DNA from: Branchiostoma floridae
Lineage: Eukaryota; Chordata; Leptocardii; Amphioxiformes; Branchiostomatidae
Length of the DNA: 64,000 bases
Direction of reading: 5' to 3'
NCBI RefSeq assembly: GCF_000003815.2
Contig: NC_049984.1
Coordinates: forward strand, 8,672,459 to 8,736,458
Below are positions 1-10,934 of this stretch, piece after piece; positions within the stretch are counted from its first letter, which is position 1; the number at the start of each line of letters is the position of its first letter. A program made the position numbers and the translations under genes. The notes beneath the pieces are model-generated. The model was given only the letters and a program-made list of their open reading frames with translations. It ran no database searches and was not told the origin of the DNA.

Positions 1-154
1 CCCTTCTCGTAATTGCTGGCTTTTGTCATAGACGTACAAAAACCTCGGTCATTTTTCACATTTAATGACTCAAACAAACAGTCATTTGTCAAGCGACAAA
101 TGCGAGGACACGTTTTATCAACTGATTCAGATAATGGTAAGCGATAGAATAACC

Positions 155-238
155 AATCTCCTGGCAGATTTCACCGACTGGCTCCCTTTGGCCGGCTTTG
201 ATACTATCTTATGCCACCTGTAAATCTGCCTGGAGATC
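155..238. mobile_element. Short MITE, AATCTCC-family
   Basis: The ends AATCTCCTGGCAGAT and ATCTGCCTGGAGAT are inverted repeats of each other, and the inside carries TTTGATACTATCTTATG. Longer members with the same ends and internal GATAGTATCAAA block lie at 9199-9337 and 27543-27686. No coding capacity. Confidence 0.7.
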
Positions 239-451
239 GTAAAATATCCGGTGTGCATGTGGTAGACAAGGGAACAATGAGTGGAACACAAGAGTGATCG
301 CCTAAAGGCGCTGAAGTTCAAAGTCGGTCTTTCACTCACTGGCTGCTATGTGTCGGAGCTTCTTTGTCAAACTTTGATAGCCTGGGAACAGTAGCCTTTT
401 TTTAAAAATAGCTCTCTCGGTCGCTTTTCCCTAATCTCCAAGCAGATCTTG

Positions 452-551
452 NNNNNNNNNNNNNNNNNNNNNNNNNNNNNNNNNNNNNNNNNNNNNNNNN
501 NNNNNNNNNNNNNNNNNNNNNNNNNNNNNNNNNNNNNNNNNNNNNNNNNNN
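452..551. other. Assembly gap of exactly 100 N
   Basis: The run of exactly 100 N is the usual placeholder for a gap of unknown size. The bases just before it (AATCTCCAAGCAGAT at about 434) are the terminal inverted repeat of a MITE family also present at 9199 and 27543, so the gap probably falls inside or beside a repeat. Confidence 0.97.
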
Positions 552-559
552 AGTTTCGG

Positions 560-1360
560 GCAAAAAGTACTCCTAGAATGCAAAAAATGAGGTCTCTCCT
601 GACCTTCCTTGCGACGGCTGGCGCCTTTGGCGCTCACGATGACATGGTCAAATATGTTAGGGACGTGGGTAGGCGTAAAAAACTTTTCTCTCTAATAAAA
701 TGTCATTTAATTCAACTTCGTCTTACAGCAAAATTTGTCCTTCAAAATGCCGTAAATGGCGTTTCAGACGGTCCAGATTTTAATTTTCCTGCACTTATAT
801 TGCAACGTCTCGTGCCTTCTGAGCTCGAAATGGTAAAATATGTCGGGGGCACTGGAGGCCAAAGCTATAATCATTGTGTATTTTGATGGAAATGTCAAAA
901 TCAACCTAGCTTACTCAGTCGGCAAAATTTGCCGAAAATACAGGAAACAGCATTTAAAAGGGTCTTGATTTTAAAATTTTCGGCGCTCCATGTGCTGAAA
1001 CAATAGTTCAATCCCCCCATAAGAAATTTGCTGCCGCCGTCTCTGTGGCGGGACGGGAACTATACCTCCGTCAATCTACAAATGTCATGGACAATGTTCC
1101 TGTCATTCCTCCGGGTTCTGGGCACCTTTTGCTTTGTCATAATTTAGTCGGATATTTTCCCCCATTGATAACTACTCTAGCGTTGTATGAATAGGAATGC
1201 ACGTCAATAAAGTCAAAGTCAAAAAATATCAATGTTACTTTCAACAGTGTTATGTTTTGTAACTCCTTCTGAATTTACCGTTAAGCGTTACCGGACCTCC
1301 TGAATTTACCGTTAACCGTTATCGGACCTCCTGAATTCACCGTTAAGCGTTACCAAGACC
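560..1360. repeat. Dispersed repeat with a 31-bp tandem block
   Basis: The stretch resembles 39300-40300 and 56040-56140: it shares phrases such as CAAAATGC-GGAAA, TTTCAGA-GGGTC and CCTTCCTTGCGACGGCT. From 1264 to 1357 it ends in three copies of a roughly 31-bp unit built on CCTCCTGAATTTACCGTTAA. It looks like part of a larger mobile or satellite-like family. No gene is seen here. Confidence 0.6.
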
Positions 1361-1580
1361 CCCCATGCAGACCCTCGTAAAACGCATCATCATCAACTCC
1401 TTGCTTTAGCCTAACTGGCAACAACCAAACAACGACGGGGTTATACGGTCGCCGAGCTCTAACGCCTACGTTTGCCGTGAAAGATTCATGAAAACGAGAC
1501 AGGCAAAATAAAACAGATAAAACTGCATGGAAAAAAATCCCACAGTGACTATTCTTTCCCCTTCAACTCCCGATAAGCCA

Positions 1581-1696
1581 TGACGTCAGACTGTTTCATT
1601 AACATATTTTACGTCACAAACACACGTCCTTTCCGTAGAGGTCACAGGGTAAAGGTTATCTAGTGTGCACGTTTTAGTTGAAGGCTCGAGCTCCAG
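1581..1696 (+). promoter_or_regulatory. Probable promoter and 5' UTR exon of carbonic anhydrase copy 1
   Basis: A palindromic CRE (TGACGTCA, 1581-1588) is followed by TACGTCA (1610-1616), AGGTCA (1639-1644) and the HNF4-like DR1 half pair AGGGTAAAGGTTA (1646-1658). A good splice donor, CTCCAG|GTAAGA, lies at 1696/1697. The same order of elements recurs at 15149-15225 upstream of copy 2. A noncoding exon ending at 1696 could splice to CAG|TTAGAG at 2218, just ahead of the copy 1 start codon. Promoter function is inferred from motif content and duplication. Confidence 0.5.
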
Positions 1697-2232
1697 GTAA
1701 GATACCCGTTTAGCATGATTTAAGTCCATTGGCAGGGTGAAATTGTGCTAAGATCTTCGCTAGGTACTTGTAGCTTCTGCTCGTGATGTTAGATAGAATG
1801 TTAGTGAGCTTGTTATCGACAGCAGAACGCTTTTTGACCGAGCCTGATTACCGGTATCACGTCTACACGTCAGGTTGGCCCGACAGTGAGCGTGATTATG
1901 CTAATACTATAGTTATTATTAGTGCTAGTTAGTGCATGAACGTGTCTTTATGTATTGGAGGCAGCCTTCCCTCCCAGAATGAATTTACTGTCAGAATTTT
2001 TGGCGACGCCTCAGGGGTGAGTTCATTGAGCAAGGCAGACTACATTTCTCACTTGACAAATTATTGCTCTTTGCAAGGCCTTGCTCTTTGCAACATTATC
2101 AACACTTGATACTTTAGCTTTTCATTTTTTCCTGTTAACTGTTTGATAACTTCACTTGAAATATTTTTGCAAATCCATGTTGTTGATAAGCCTCACGTTT
2201 TTGGCTTTAGGCTACAGTTAGAGATTTCCAAC

Positions 2233-5200
2233 ATGACGAGGGTTGCCAGAGTGCTGTTGAGTTGCGTTCATAGAGGTCTAAAACACCAGGCGAGATATTT
2301 TCACCCCAGTGTTTCCCGACTCTGTGGTGATGGTGAATGGAACTACTACGGCCGAGGTGAGCAGAAGACAGTGTGGTCAGCCAGCAAAAAATATAAAGTT
2401 GAGAATTGTAGCAGAATTTTTAAGGCTCTATGTAGGAGAATGCCATGTCTTACCTTGGACTGTTGCTGCATTCTTTTTAGTTTACCACAGGGTTTAATCT
2501 AGATGTCATTATTACAACAGAACAGACAACATGCTTTATTAATACTGCTCTGTACATTAAAATTCTAATACTACTTTTTGTTTGTGTCCTCTTAATTTTA
2601 GAGTGACGTTGTTCAAGCAAACACCAATAACACTGCACTCATAGAAAGTTTATCTTTTGGGTTTCTGCAAGTGGCATCTCCTGTCCCACAAGGTTTTGTA
2701 TGAAGGTTCTCTGTGTTAGTGCAAAAGAAAGGATCAGTACCCGGTTGTCCTTACATCTAAGCTTAGAAATAAGAAAGTCTTCGAGTATTCTAAAACATAC
2801 TAGTGTCTGTCATGCATTCTGACTCTGAGGTGTTGCAACCACTGGACTGGATACTTTCCAAATTCTATTCATTGTATAATCAGCATACTATGTGATACTA
2901 GGTTATTTTTTTTAAACCTTGGCAGTTCATTGTAATTCAGCTAGATACATTCACTTTCACGATGGTTTAATTTTGTAGCATGAGGAAAAATATGGTTTTT
3001 GCAATGTTTGAAGTTCAGAGTTGAAACAATTTTGTAGTAGAGTCAATTCCAAGTCACCGAGATGGTTTTGAACTAATATTTGTAATAAGTTTGAACTATT
3101 TTGAGTAAAAGAACATTTCAGTCACTGAAGTTCGAAATTGTTCAAACATTTCAAAATGAAAGTTTAAACATGTTTGAACCTTTTTACATTTGTTGGAACA
3201 TTTGGGAAAGTAATGATGTAATTATCTCTTTATAAAAAGTTTATTTAGAACAATTTTCAAACATCTATGTGTTTTTGTTATTGTTCCAACATGTTCCAAC
3301 ATTTTGTGTCATTTTTTCCCTCCATAAAAACCTTTATTGACCCCATAAACAAAGCTGCTAAGCCTGGTCCTTTGTTTGGCGCTTGTATTTTTAGATTTTC
3401 TTAAGTATACACTGGTGAGTCTTTTGTGTGAAGGTGGCAGACAGACACAATTTCCTGCACTTGCCAGGGATGTGTGAATTGCCCTCTTCCCAGCCCACTG
3501 AGCCAATTCCATCATATTGTTTCCATGTTCGAACATGTGATCACAAATGATGCATCTATGTTGGAACAGTTTAGAAACTAACAGAAATAATGTATTTGAT
3601 GTTAGAAATGTTTCTAACATGTTTGAATACTATAGAAATATTTAGAACGTTACATAGATGTTATGAATAGTTCTAAACAGTTACTTATCACAGTTAGATT
3701 GTTACAAAGACTTCCAAAATGTTAGAACAAAAGGAAAGAAACACCCTCTCGGTAATATGGAATCGACTCTACAGTTAAATTACCAATACACAGTTTTATG
3801 ATTTGGGGTAAGAGGTCACCAGCTCATTGCCCAAATCGCAAAAATAACACCATTACAAACATTTCATGATTCACAGTATCAGCTGATGCCTAAGACCATT
3901 TGCAATATCTATGTTTCAGGTCCAAACAAGTGGCATGAGCAGTTTCCCATTGCCAAGGGACAGCGCCAGTCGCCCATAGACATCGTCACCAGCAATGCCA
4001 AGGTTGATAAGGCATTGTCGGACAACCCGCTGAAGGTCAGCTACAGTAACAACTGTTGTCAGAGCGTCACTAACACCGGAGCATCCTTCCAGGTTGTCGT
4101 CGATGGGGCAGGAACTGGTGGGTAGATTGACTTTACTTTCCTGACTATTCACTGGTATCTTTGCAGTTTTAACCTTGAATTTATAGGATGTTAAGCTGAG
4201 ACCTTGTGCTTCATTTCTCAGGAAATATTGTGAATGGTTGTGGCATGTTTTCCCTTCAGAGATCAGTGGTGGTCCTCTTGACAGCACTTACAAACTTGTC
4301 CAGTTCCACGCTCACTGGGGCCCCTTGGGTGGGGATGAGGGGTCAGAACACACCGTGGATGGAGTCACCTACCCTGCAGAGGTCGGTACACAAAAGTTTG
4401 TAGTTTTACATATTTAGCACAAAGTACAAACATGAATGTTAACATGAACAGCTTCTCCAAATGTCAGCAATCAAAGTCAAGACTGAATGGAATTTACAAA
4501 CAGGCTTTTCTTGAAGGAATTTTTAACTGATCTTTCAAAACCCAGGTCATTTTAAGTTTAGAAATGTTGACATTCCTGGTGAGTAGCCTCTTTGGCACCA
4601 AATTTGTATTGGTTATGGGTCTAGGACGCAGGAAGAAAGTCAATAGTTAGATTGAAGATACCACTACAAACATATTTATTATGGTGTCCTTGGTTCTATC
4701 ATAGCAAATTGGTTTGGGATGCTAATTATCTATTGTGTTTCCAAATTTGTTGGTTCCTTCCAGCTCCATCTGGTGCACTGGAACCAGAAGTACAAGGATG
4801 TCGGTGAGGCTGTGGACAAACCTGATGGACTTGCCGTGATCGGGGTCTTCTTTTCGGTAAGCATGTTTCAGGTTGATGGATAAGGCACGGGTCTTAGTGA
4901 GGGTCTTCATGGGGGGTCCTGGCAAATGCTTAACAGCAATATGCTTAACAATAAATAGTGAATTGAAATAGCTTGCTTTATTTCACAGTGAATTGAAATA
5001 GCTTACTACATTTCCTTAATGTTTCCTGTGTATAACATGAAAGATATGTTGTAGATATAGGGTAGGTTCTAGAAGGTGCTTCCCTATTCAATGTAGCAGA
5101 ACCTGTACCTTCTTAGCCGTACAATCTTCTGCTGCGTTTGATGCAATATACTAATGATATAAGTACCAGCAACATTACTTCAACTGAGAGTCTTTCCAAC

Positions 5201-8200
5201 TTGTGCATACAGAGGGGGAAGGAGCATGCAGGCTTCAAGCCAATCTCAGACCTGTTCGCCAAAGTTCCTCGCAAGGTAAGTCTTACATCCATGAAAAACT
5301 TCAACAGGTCAGTAAATGACTGAATGACAAAGTTCTTTATTCACAACGTAGGAGTTAGAACAGTTTTGTTGACTGTCTTTCACTTTCCTCAGGGCAATAT
5401 TGACTAGTTATGCTGTACGTATGTGTCGCTGCTGCAATGTGAGGAATGCGGTACCAACTAGGGCTGTGTCTATATCCCCTTCATCACAGTTCATCACTGG
5501 AGTGATTTCAGATTCAGATTCAGATTTATTGGTTCTTGGCATGGCAGATGACATCATAACTGTCACATGAAGTGTGCCACGAATTACATTCCGTAAAATC
5601 CTTAAAAGTCAATACAGTTTACAAACATGCATAATCACATTTTGTTTAAAAACCTTGACGTTGGCACTGGATTAAACATAGGAGTGGCGGAGAGACAAAA
5701 GTGGACACAACTTTGTCAGCAAACAATAACGTACGTAAAATTTACAAGGAAAAAGTAACTGCATGTATATTCTGTACAGACGCAGTACTAGTGACATATC
5801 GCCACAGAGTCGCCATCTTGATAGAGCAATTTCATTGCTCTAGGAACAAAGGAGAGTTCATGTCTCTTTAATAGTCTTACTCTTTGTCAGTGCCCGGTAG
5901 CGCCCTTCGCGACGGAGGTTATAGCAATTGTAGCCTGGTATCCAGCCGTAATTATAGCTCCCGAGTCTCTTCTCTCCTCTTCGCAAATTACTTCGTAATT
6001 GCCAGAGAGGAAAGAAGAGACTCGGAAGCTATATTACGGCTGGATACCAGGCTATAGCAATTGTGCTGAGGTGGGGCAATGAACTTGTTCAGAGGAGAAC
6101 TACTGTCCTGGAGTGTGTTGCGCAAAGTACTGAGCGTAGCAAGGTCACGTCTACTGGACAGTGAAGGCAAAGAGTCCGCAGGAATTCCGATCAGTCTCAG
6201 ACATCGCTTCTGAACTTTTTCCAACATGTCGGAGAGGTACTTCGGTAGCCCTCCCCACACAGGGCTGGCATACTCCAGTGAGGGGCGAATGAATGTCAGA
6301 TAAATCTGGAGCAGGACATCAGTAGGGAGACCAGCCTTCTTTGCAGCCGCAAGGTAATATACACGTGGGCGGGACTTCGTCAGCATGGAGTGAACGTGTT
6401 CATCCCAGGTAAGGTTGGCAGTGATGTGTACTCCAAGTAGTTTGAAAGACGTAGTCCTCTGAATCACGTGACCAGATATTGTCGGATGAGGAGGGACAGG
6501 AATGTTTACCTCCTTCCTTGCACTGATTACCATGTCCATTGTCTTTTTCCCGTTTACCTTGAGAGTGTAGTCCTCCCCCCATTCAACAATGGAGTCAAGT
6601 GCCTTCTGCGTTTGACCAGGAAGTGACGCCATTAGCATTTCAGAGGTTGTCAGATCGTCCGCATATTTGACAGGAACAATGGGCCTTGGCAACCTTGCAT
6701 CCAAGGTATTTATGCAGATGACGAAAAGCGTTGGTGACAGAATACCACCCTGTGGAACACCCGCGAGGACGTCGTGGGACTTAGATACACAGGGGCCCCA
6801 CTTTACCTTCTGTGTACGTCCTTCCAGATAGCTACTGATGCTCATCCATAAGGACCGCCTGATGCCCATGTCGGCTAGACACATTAGCAATTGACTGTGA
6901 CTGATGGTGTCAAAAGCACGGGAAAAGTCGACGAACACAGCATGAACGTCCAGCTTCGGGTTACTGTTTAACGCTTCGTGCCACGATTGGAGGGTGTGTA
7001 TTAGCGCAGTAACCGTAGACCTTCTTGACAGGAAGCCATGTTGAGACGGTGCGAGAACTCTGGCAGTGTCCTGTAGCAGGGCATCACGGAGCAGCCCTTC
7101 ATACACTTTCCCGACGCAGCTGACAAGCGAAATTTGTCGGTATTCCGATGGGAAATGTGGTCGTGGCTTCTTAGGCACTGCCGTAACTACAGCCTCTTTC
7201 CACTGCAGCGGGAAAGAGGAGTTCTGGAGACAAGAATTGAAGACGTCACATAAAACAGGACCAAGTTCTTCATGATACTGTTTTAGTACCCAGGAAGGAA
7301 TGAGGTCCGGCCCAGCGGCTTTCCTCCCATTGAGCCGGCGCAGTCTGGCCTTAACCTGCCCAATACTGAACGGTGTGAGTGTATTTTGCGAGAGCTTGTG
7401 CTCGACATCAGCCAGCGCTGGAACAGCACGGGTCACCTCACTCCACACAGAACCGAAATGCTCTGCAAGCGTGTCACACTCATTTGGCATCACGTTGATG
7501 TTGGGATTGGAGACATCCTCCTTAACAGAGTCCATTCCCATTAGGGACTTGATTGATTTAACCAAGGTCAGAGTGGATTTTCTGAGTCATAAGAACACGT
7601 AGCTGCAGTACACAGTAAAACCAGTCTTTGTTTCCCTAAGGAAGGTGACAGTCACCAAAACATCAGCTGTTGTACATTTTTCTTTTACATCTATCTATTG
7701 TAAATAAATAAAAAATGTTATTCACGGTGAGTCTGGCCCTTTCAATTTTCCCACTTAATATACGTACCTGAAGTTTGAAGTTTAAGCCATGGTCTGTACC
7801 TTCTTATCCTGATAACTGAAAGATTTGTGTTGTTCCTTTAACAGGCAGACAAGGTTGACATCAGCTTCAACTATGACCCAGCCTGTCTTCTGCCAGGTAG
7901 ATATGAACCTACTTGTATAGATACATACAGCTTATTCTTAGTTTCAAACCAAACCAAAGCAAAACTACAATATAGCAGAAGTAGAAAACATGAAGATCAA
8001 GCCATGCAGACAGCACTGTGTCAAACTCCCACACAACTACAAAAATAACAAGGAATGAAAGATCTCATTCATCCATTGTTAAATCTTCATAGTTTTGGTG
8101 AATTTAGCCCTAGTCTTATTAACTGTACAATAAAAATTGATGCTCAACGAGCCTCAAGATAAAAGCATCCTCCCCAACTTGTGAAGTACAGGAACATGAG

Positions 8201-9148
8201 AGTTGTGAAGGAAATTTTTTCACTTTGATGAGACTCTGTACAGAGATACATGCAGAAAGAAAGTCTTATATAACATGAGAGTTGTGAGGGAAATTTTTTC
8301 ACTTTGATGAGGCTTCTGTACAGAGATACATGCAGAAAGAAAGTCTTATAAAGCACTTAAGATTCCAGTGAAGGTTTGTTTGACCAGAGACATGTCTTGC
8401 ACACAGCTCGCAGAGACTACTGGACGTACCTCGGGTCCCTGACCACACCTCCTCTGTTTGAAAGTGTCACCTGGATCGTCATGAAGGACCCTGTGGAAGT
8501 CTCTGCAGAACAGGTAGAGCTTTTGTTGACAGGGTGGCAAAGTCCAACCAAGGAGGTTCCTTTTTCAACCTCATTGGTCCAACAGATTGCTATTCAGGGA
8601 TACACTTGTTTGCCAAGTTATCCCTGCCATATTGAATAAAGAATAGCAGTAAGACCAATTCTGACCTTCTATCATAATTAGCATTTCAACCAATGATAGA
8701 ATGACAATTAGCAATTTGACTGTTGAGAGATTGGCTGCATGTCTGTCAAATATTTGCATTTGGGAATGTGAATGTTATATTACAATGTGGGGACTGGGCA
8801 TGAAGGAGGGGGATCAGTGAACTGGAGAACAGTTATGCTAAGAGGTTTTAGAGTAAAAAAATGCGCAAGAAGTTTGAAATGTTGATATTCAAGGTAATGA
8901 GAGGTAGGAATTTAACCCATAACATCATTGATAGAATTTTTGTGTCAGTCAAAATTATGCAAAAGTATACGCAAGAACATATCATTTACATCAACTTAAG
9001 TAAATCATTTATGCTGTACCCTCTCCTTCTGTGTTAGCTGGCTGCTCTGAGGAACCTGCTATGGGAGACCCCTAGCGGAGAAGGCCAGATGTGCAACAAC
9101 TACCGTCCTCCGCAGCCTCTGCAAGGCAGACTGGTCAGGTCTACCTAA
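2233..9148 (+). CDS. Alpha-carbonic anhydrase copy 1, with a mitochondrial-type leader
   Basis: The enzyme interconverts CO2 and bicarbonate using a His3-bound zinc. Coding exons are 2233-2356, 3920-4117, 4260-4381, 4764-4856, 5213-5275, 7845-7896, 8407-8513 and 9038-9148, giving 289 aa. All junctions are GT-AG and keep frame. Zinc ligands are H124, H126 (HAHWG) and H150 (LHLVHWN). E137 (GSEH) and T230 (SLTTPP) complete the usual catalytic set. The usual proton-shuttle His (position 64 in human CA2) is Ala here, in NTGASF. The first 32 residues (start [11 protein letters not shown]) are rich in Arg/His/Ser, lack acidic residues and can form an amphipathic helix. They precede the core motif EWNYYGRG, where cytosolic enzymes have WGY near residue 5. 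Mitochondrial import is therefore likely but unproven. ATG 2233 is the first ATG in frame. Intron 5 holds an antisense LINE. The gene ends VRST-stop, with tail-anchor relic DNA beyond it. Confidence 0.9.
5931..6054. mobile_element. Hairpin MITE nested in the LINE ORF, 9-bp TSD
   Basis: The element is 124 bp and nearly palindromic throughout, with ends TAGCCTGGTATCCAGCCGTA and its complement. It is flanked by a direct duplication of TAGCAATTG (5922-5930 and 6055-6063). It interrupts the 3' end of the reverse transcriptase frame and so is younger than the LINE. Confidence 0.88.
5988..7565 (-). pseudogene. LINE reverse transcriptase fragment
   Basis: About 525 codons are open. Recognisable in order are the fingers/palm start ([14 protein letters not shown]), the A motif [12 protein letters not shown], the B motif [13 protein letters not shown], the catalytic YADD box and the thumb segment ([16 protein letters not shown]). 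The frame starts without an ATG (TTG at 7565), which fits 5' truncation. The last 18 or so codons are not native: they are read from a 124-bp hairpin MITE (5931-6054). The original C-terminal frame, with the usual basic LINE ending, resumes on the far side of that insertion and stops at about 5860. Confidence 0.9.
8193..8350. repeat. 79-bp direct duplication in intron 6 of copy 1
   Basis: Two adjacent copies (8193-8271, 8272-8350) both begin AACATGAGAGTTGTGA and contain CATGCAGAAAGAAAGTCTTA. Differences are few, so the duplication is recent. Confidence 0.85.
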
Positions 9149-9198
9149 ACAGGAGAAAGAGTCCAGGACAGGCCCCCAGCTGTGGTGTGGGTTCTCTG
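9149..9198 (+). pseudogene. Relic of a tail-anchor coding segment after copy 1
   Basis: Directly after the TAA of copy 1 the same frame reads on as TGERVQDRPPAVVWVL. This aligns with the segment IEDMIPAVVLGAL downstream of copy 2, and by eye about two thirds of the bases match over some 33 positions. A MITE beginning at 9199 removes the rest. It looks like the stump of a lost hydrophobic C-terminal tail. Confidence 0.5.
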
Positions 9199-9337
9199 TA
9201 ATCTCCAAGCAGATCCTACGGTGCCATAAGATAGTATCAAAGCTGGCCAGGGAGTATAGCCGGCTAAGGGAGTCAAACGGTCACCTACGGGAAGTTTGAT
9301 ACTATACATTAGGCACCGTGGATCTGGTTGGAGATTA
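9199..9337. mobile_element. MITE, AATCTCC-family
   Basis: The terminal inverted repeats are AATCTCCAAGCAGATCC and its complement, with subterminal GATAGTATCAAA and TTTGATACTAT also inverted. The element starts 50 bp after the copy 1 stop codon and would lie in the 3' UTR or just past it. Confidence 0.85.
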
Positions 9338-9464
9338 GGTTTTCTGGTCATCAGTCTGGCCAAGCACAAACACAGGATTATTTTTTACATCAGGAACGCG
9401 ACCTTGCAGGGTTCATATTAATATGTGGTAATGGTCATAAAACTTTTCTGCTTAGCGTTCCTAG

Positions 9465-9839
9465 CTCAGGCCCAATCTACACGCAGTTTTTACCGATATC
9501 TGTGGAGATGTCGGGAGGGATCTAGAACGTAGGGGGCCGGACACCCATGGCGCTTGCAGTCATAAACATATAGCGCGATTTTCCACATGGCGTTATATGC
9601 TAATGAGCCTTCCCGAAGTCGGGAAGCATCTACACGTGCGCGAACCTGTTGGGGACCCCTGCTAAGCTATCGGTAAGGTATCGTAGTATTCGTACGAATG
9701 GTCCGGACCTTTCGGGAGAAATTTTCCCGATATCGTAATGGCGATATAGTAGTTCCATCTAGACGATGAAAAAAAGCTGTTGTCGAGAGGTTGTAGGCTC
9801 GCAGATATCGGGAAAAACTGTGTGTAGATCGTGCCTCAG
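9465..9839. mobile_element. Inverted-repeat element in the copy 1-2 spacer
   Basis: The ends CTCAGGCCCAATCTACACGC and its near complement (right arm TGTGTAGATCGTGCCTCAG) extend into a shared AGTTTTT-CCGATATCTG segment, giving arms of about 40 bp around a 375-bp body. No protein-coding potential was recognised. Confidence 0.7.
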
Positions 9840-10860
9840 TATTAGAAACATTCGGCATTGTTCTAAACAGGAGAGTGAATATATTCTGAGCATACATATC
9901 AGACATCTTTCGTTACACTTAGGGTGACTGTTGTATCTTTCTTGTCTACCGAGCGAGATAACATTGTTTGTAAGGGTGTTGAAGGTAAAGATACTGGGTT
10001 TGTTATAGGTGTTGTGTCAGGTGAATACTGTTTTACCAAGTGGTGAAATTAAACATCATGTACTAAAACATACAAGGTTGGTCAACTGTGTAACCACAAC
10101 CAAATCGTGTAATGGGAATGGCATCCATAAAAGATGTCATCATAGTTATTATTGTTATCAAAGTCACTCGACACATGTTAATAAGGCAACAAATATGATA
10201 TTGTAAACCTGCTCTGGGCACAAATGCTTTAAAATGAAATGAATTGCCTTGTTACACTGTCGATTTACCCAGGTGATTATAAAAGACAGTATTAAACATT
10301 CCAAATGTTTTGTCTCTTCTTGCAATTGCTTTATTTACAGCACGTTAATGGCCTCACACCTTTTTCAACTAGATTACTAGATGCAAATTATTCCTCACAA
10401 AAATTCTGTGTAAAACCCTAGGAGCTTTCATCAGACTCAAGGGAACCGTATTTCAACAGCCCACTGCATTGTGTATGTTATTAATTTGTTAACCTGGATT
10501 CCAGTTTCTGTCATCGAATTTACTTCCTCGAGCCAGTGTGAAGAGCGCCACTCAACGGGATCATGTGGAACTGTATCTTAGAAAACGCGCTGAAATCGAA
10601 CTGATGGACTATCTTTAGATTCGCTGTAAACCCTGCCGACCCCCAGAATAGAAATGGTACCGCCCCCTTGTAGTCACGACTTCCCTTGCCCTTCAAACTG
10701 GGTCAGCCTTTTCTATCGAGCGGACGAGTTGGTGTGTGGCTGTAACACCGGTGGTAGATGTGGCAGGTTGCACGTCACTCCTTATTATCATCAAAGCTGT
10801 TAGCATTTACAGCTGTTTAGAACATACGGGGGTAACGGTATTCTGTTCCGTGCGTACGGA
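9840..10860. other. Spacer upstream of the copy 2 distal first exon
   Basis: I see no convincing gene here. The part nearest the first exon contains a GCACGTCAC site (about 10768) and, just beyond this stretch, two near-identical units built on GACACCTGA-ATCCGGA-CGTCA (10862-10907). These could belong to a promoter, but nothing decides it. Confidence 0.4.
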
Positions 10861-10934
10861 AGACACCTGAAATCCGGAGCGTCAGACACCTGATATCCGG
10901 AACGTCAGCACTGACCTGCATCAAAGTCAGCGTC

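Larger units (their letters stand above)
5507..7610 (-). mobile_element. 5'-truncated non-LTR retrotransposon (LINE)
   Basis: The element lies antisense in intron 5 of carbonic anhydrase copy 1. Its left edge is the element's 3' end: read on the minus strand it finishes in AATAAA followed by three TCTGAA units, a microsatellite tail typical of CR1/L2/Jockey-like elements. Its right edge is only approximate, because the open frame dies soon after the N-terminal part of the reverse transcriptase. No apurinic endonuclease or ORF1 region is present, so it is a dead, 5'-truncated insertion. Confidence 0.85.

Noticed and set aside
2143-2232. Longer N-terminus for carbonic anhydrase copy 1
   Set aside because: The upstream frame is open but starts without ATG, and a 3' splice site (CAG at 2217) fits better. 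The first ATG in frame is 2233.
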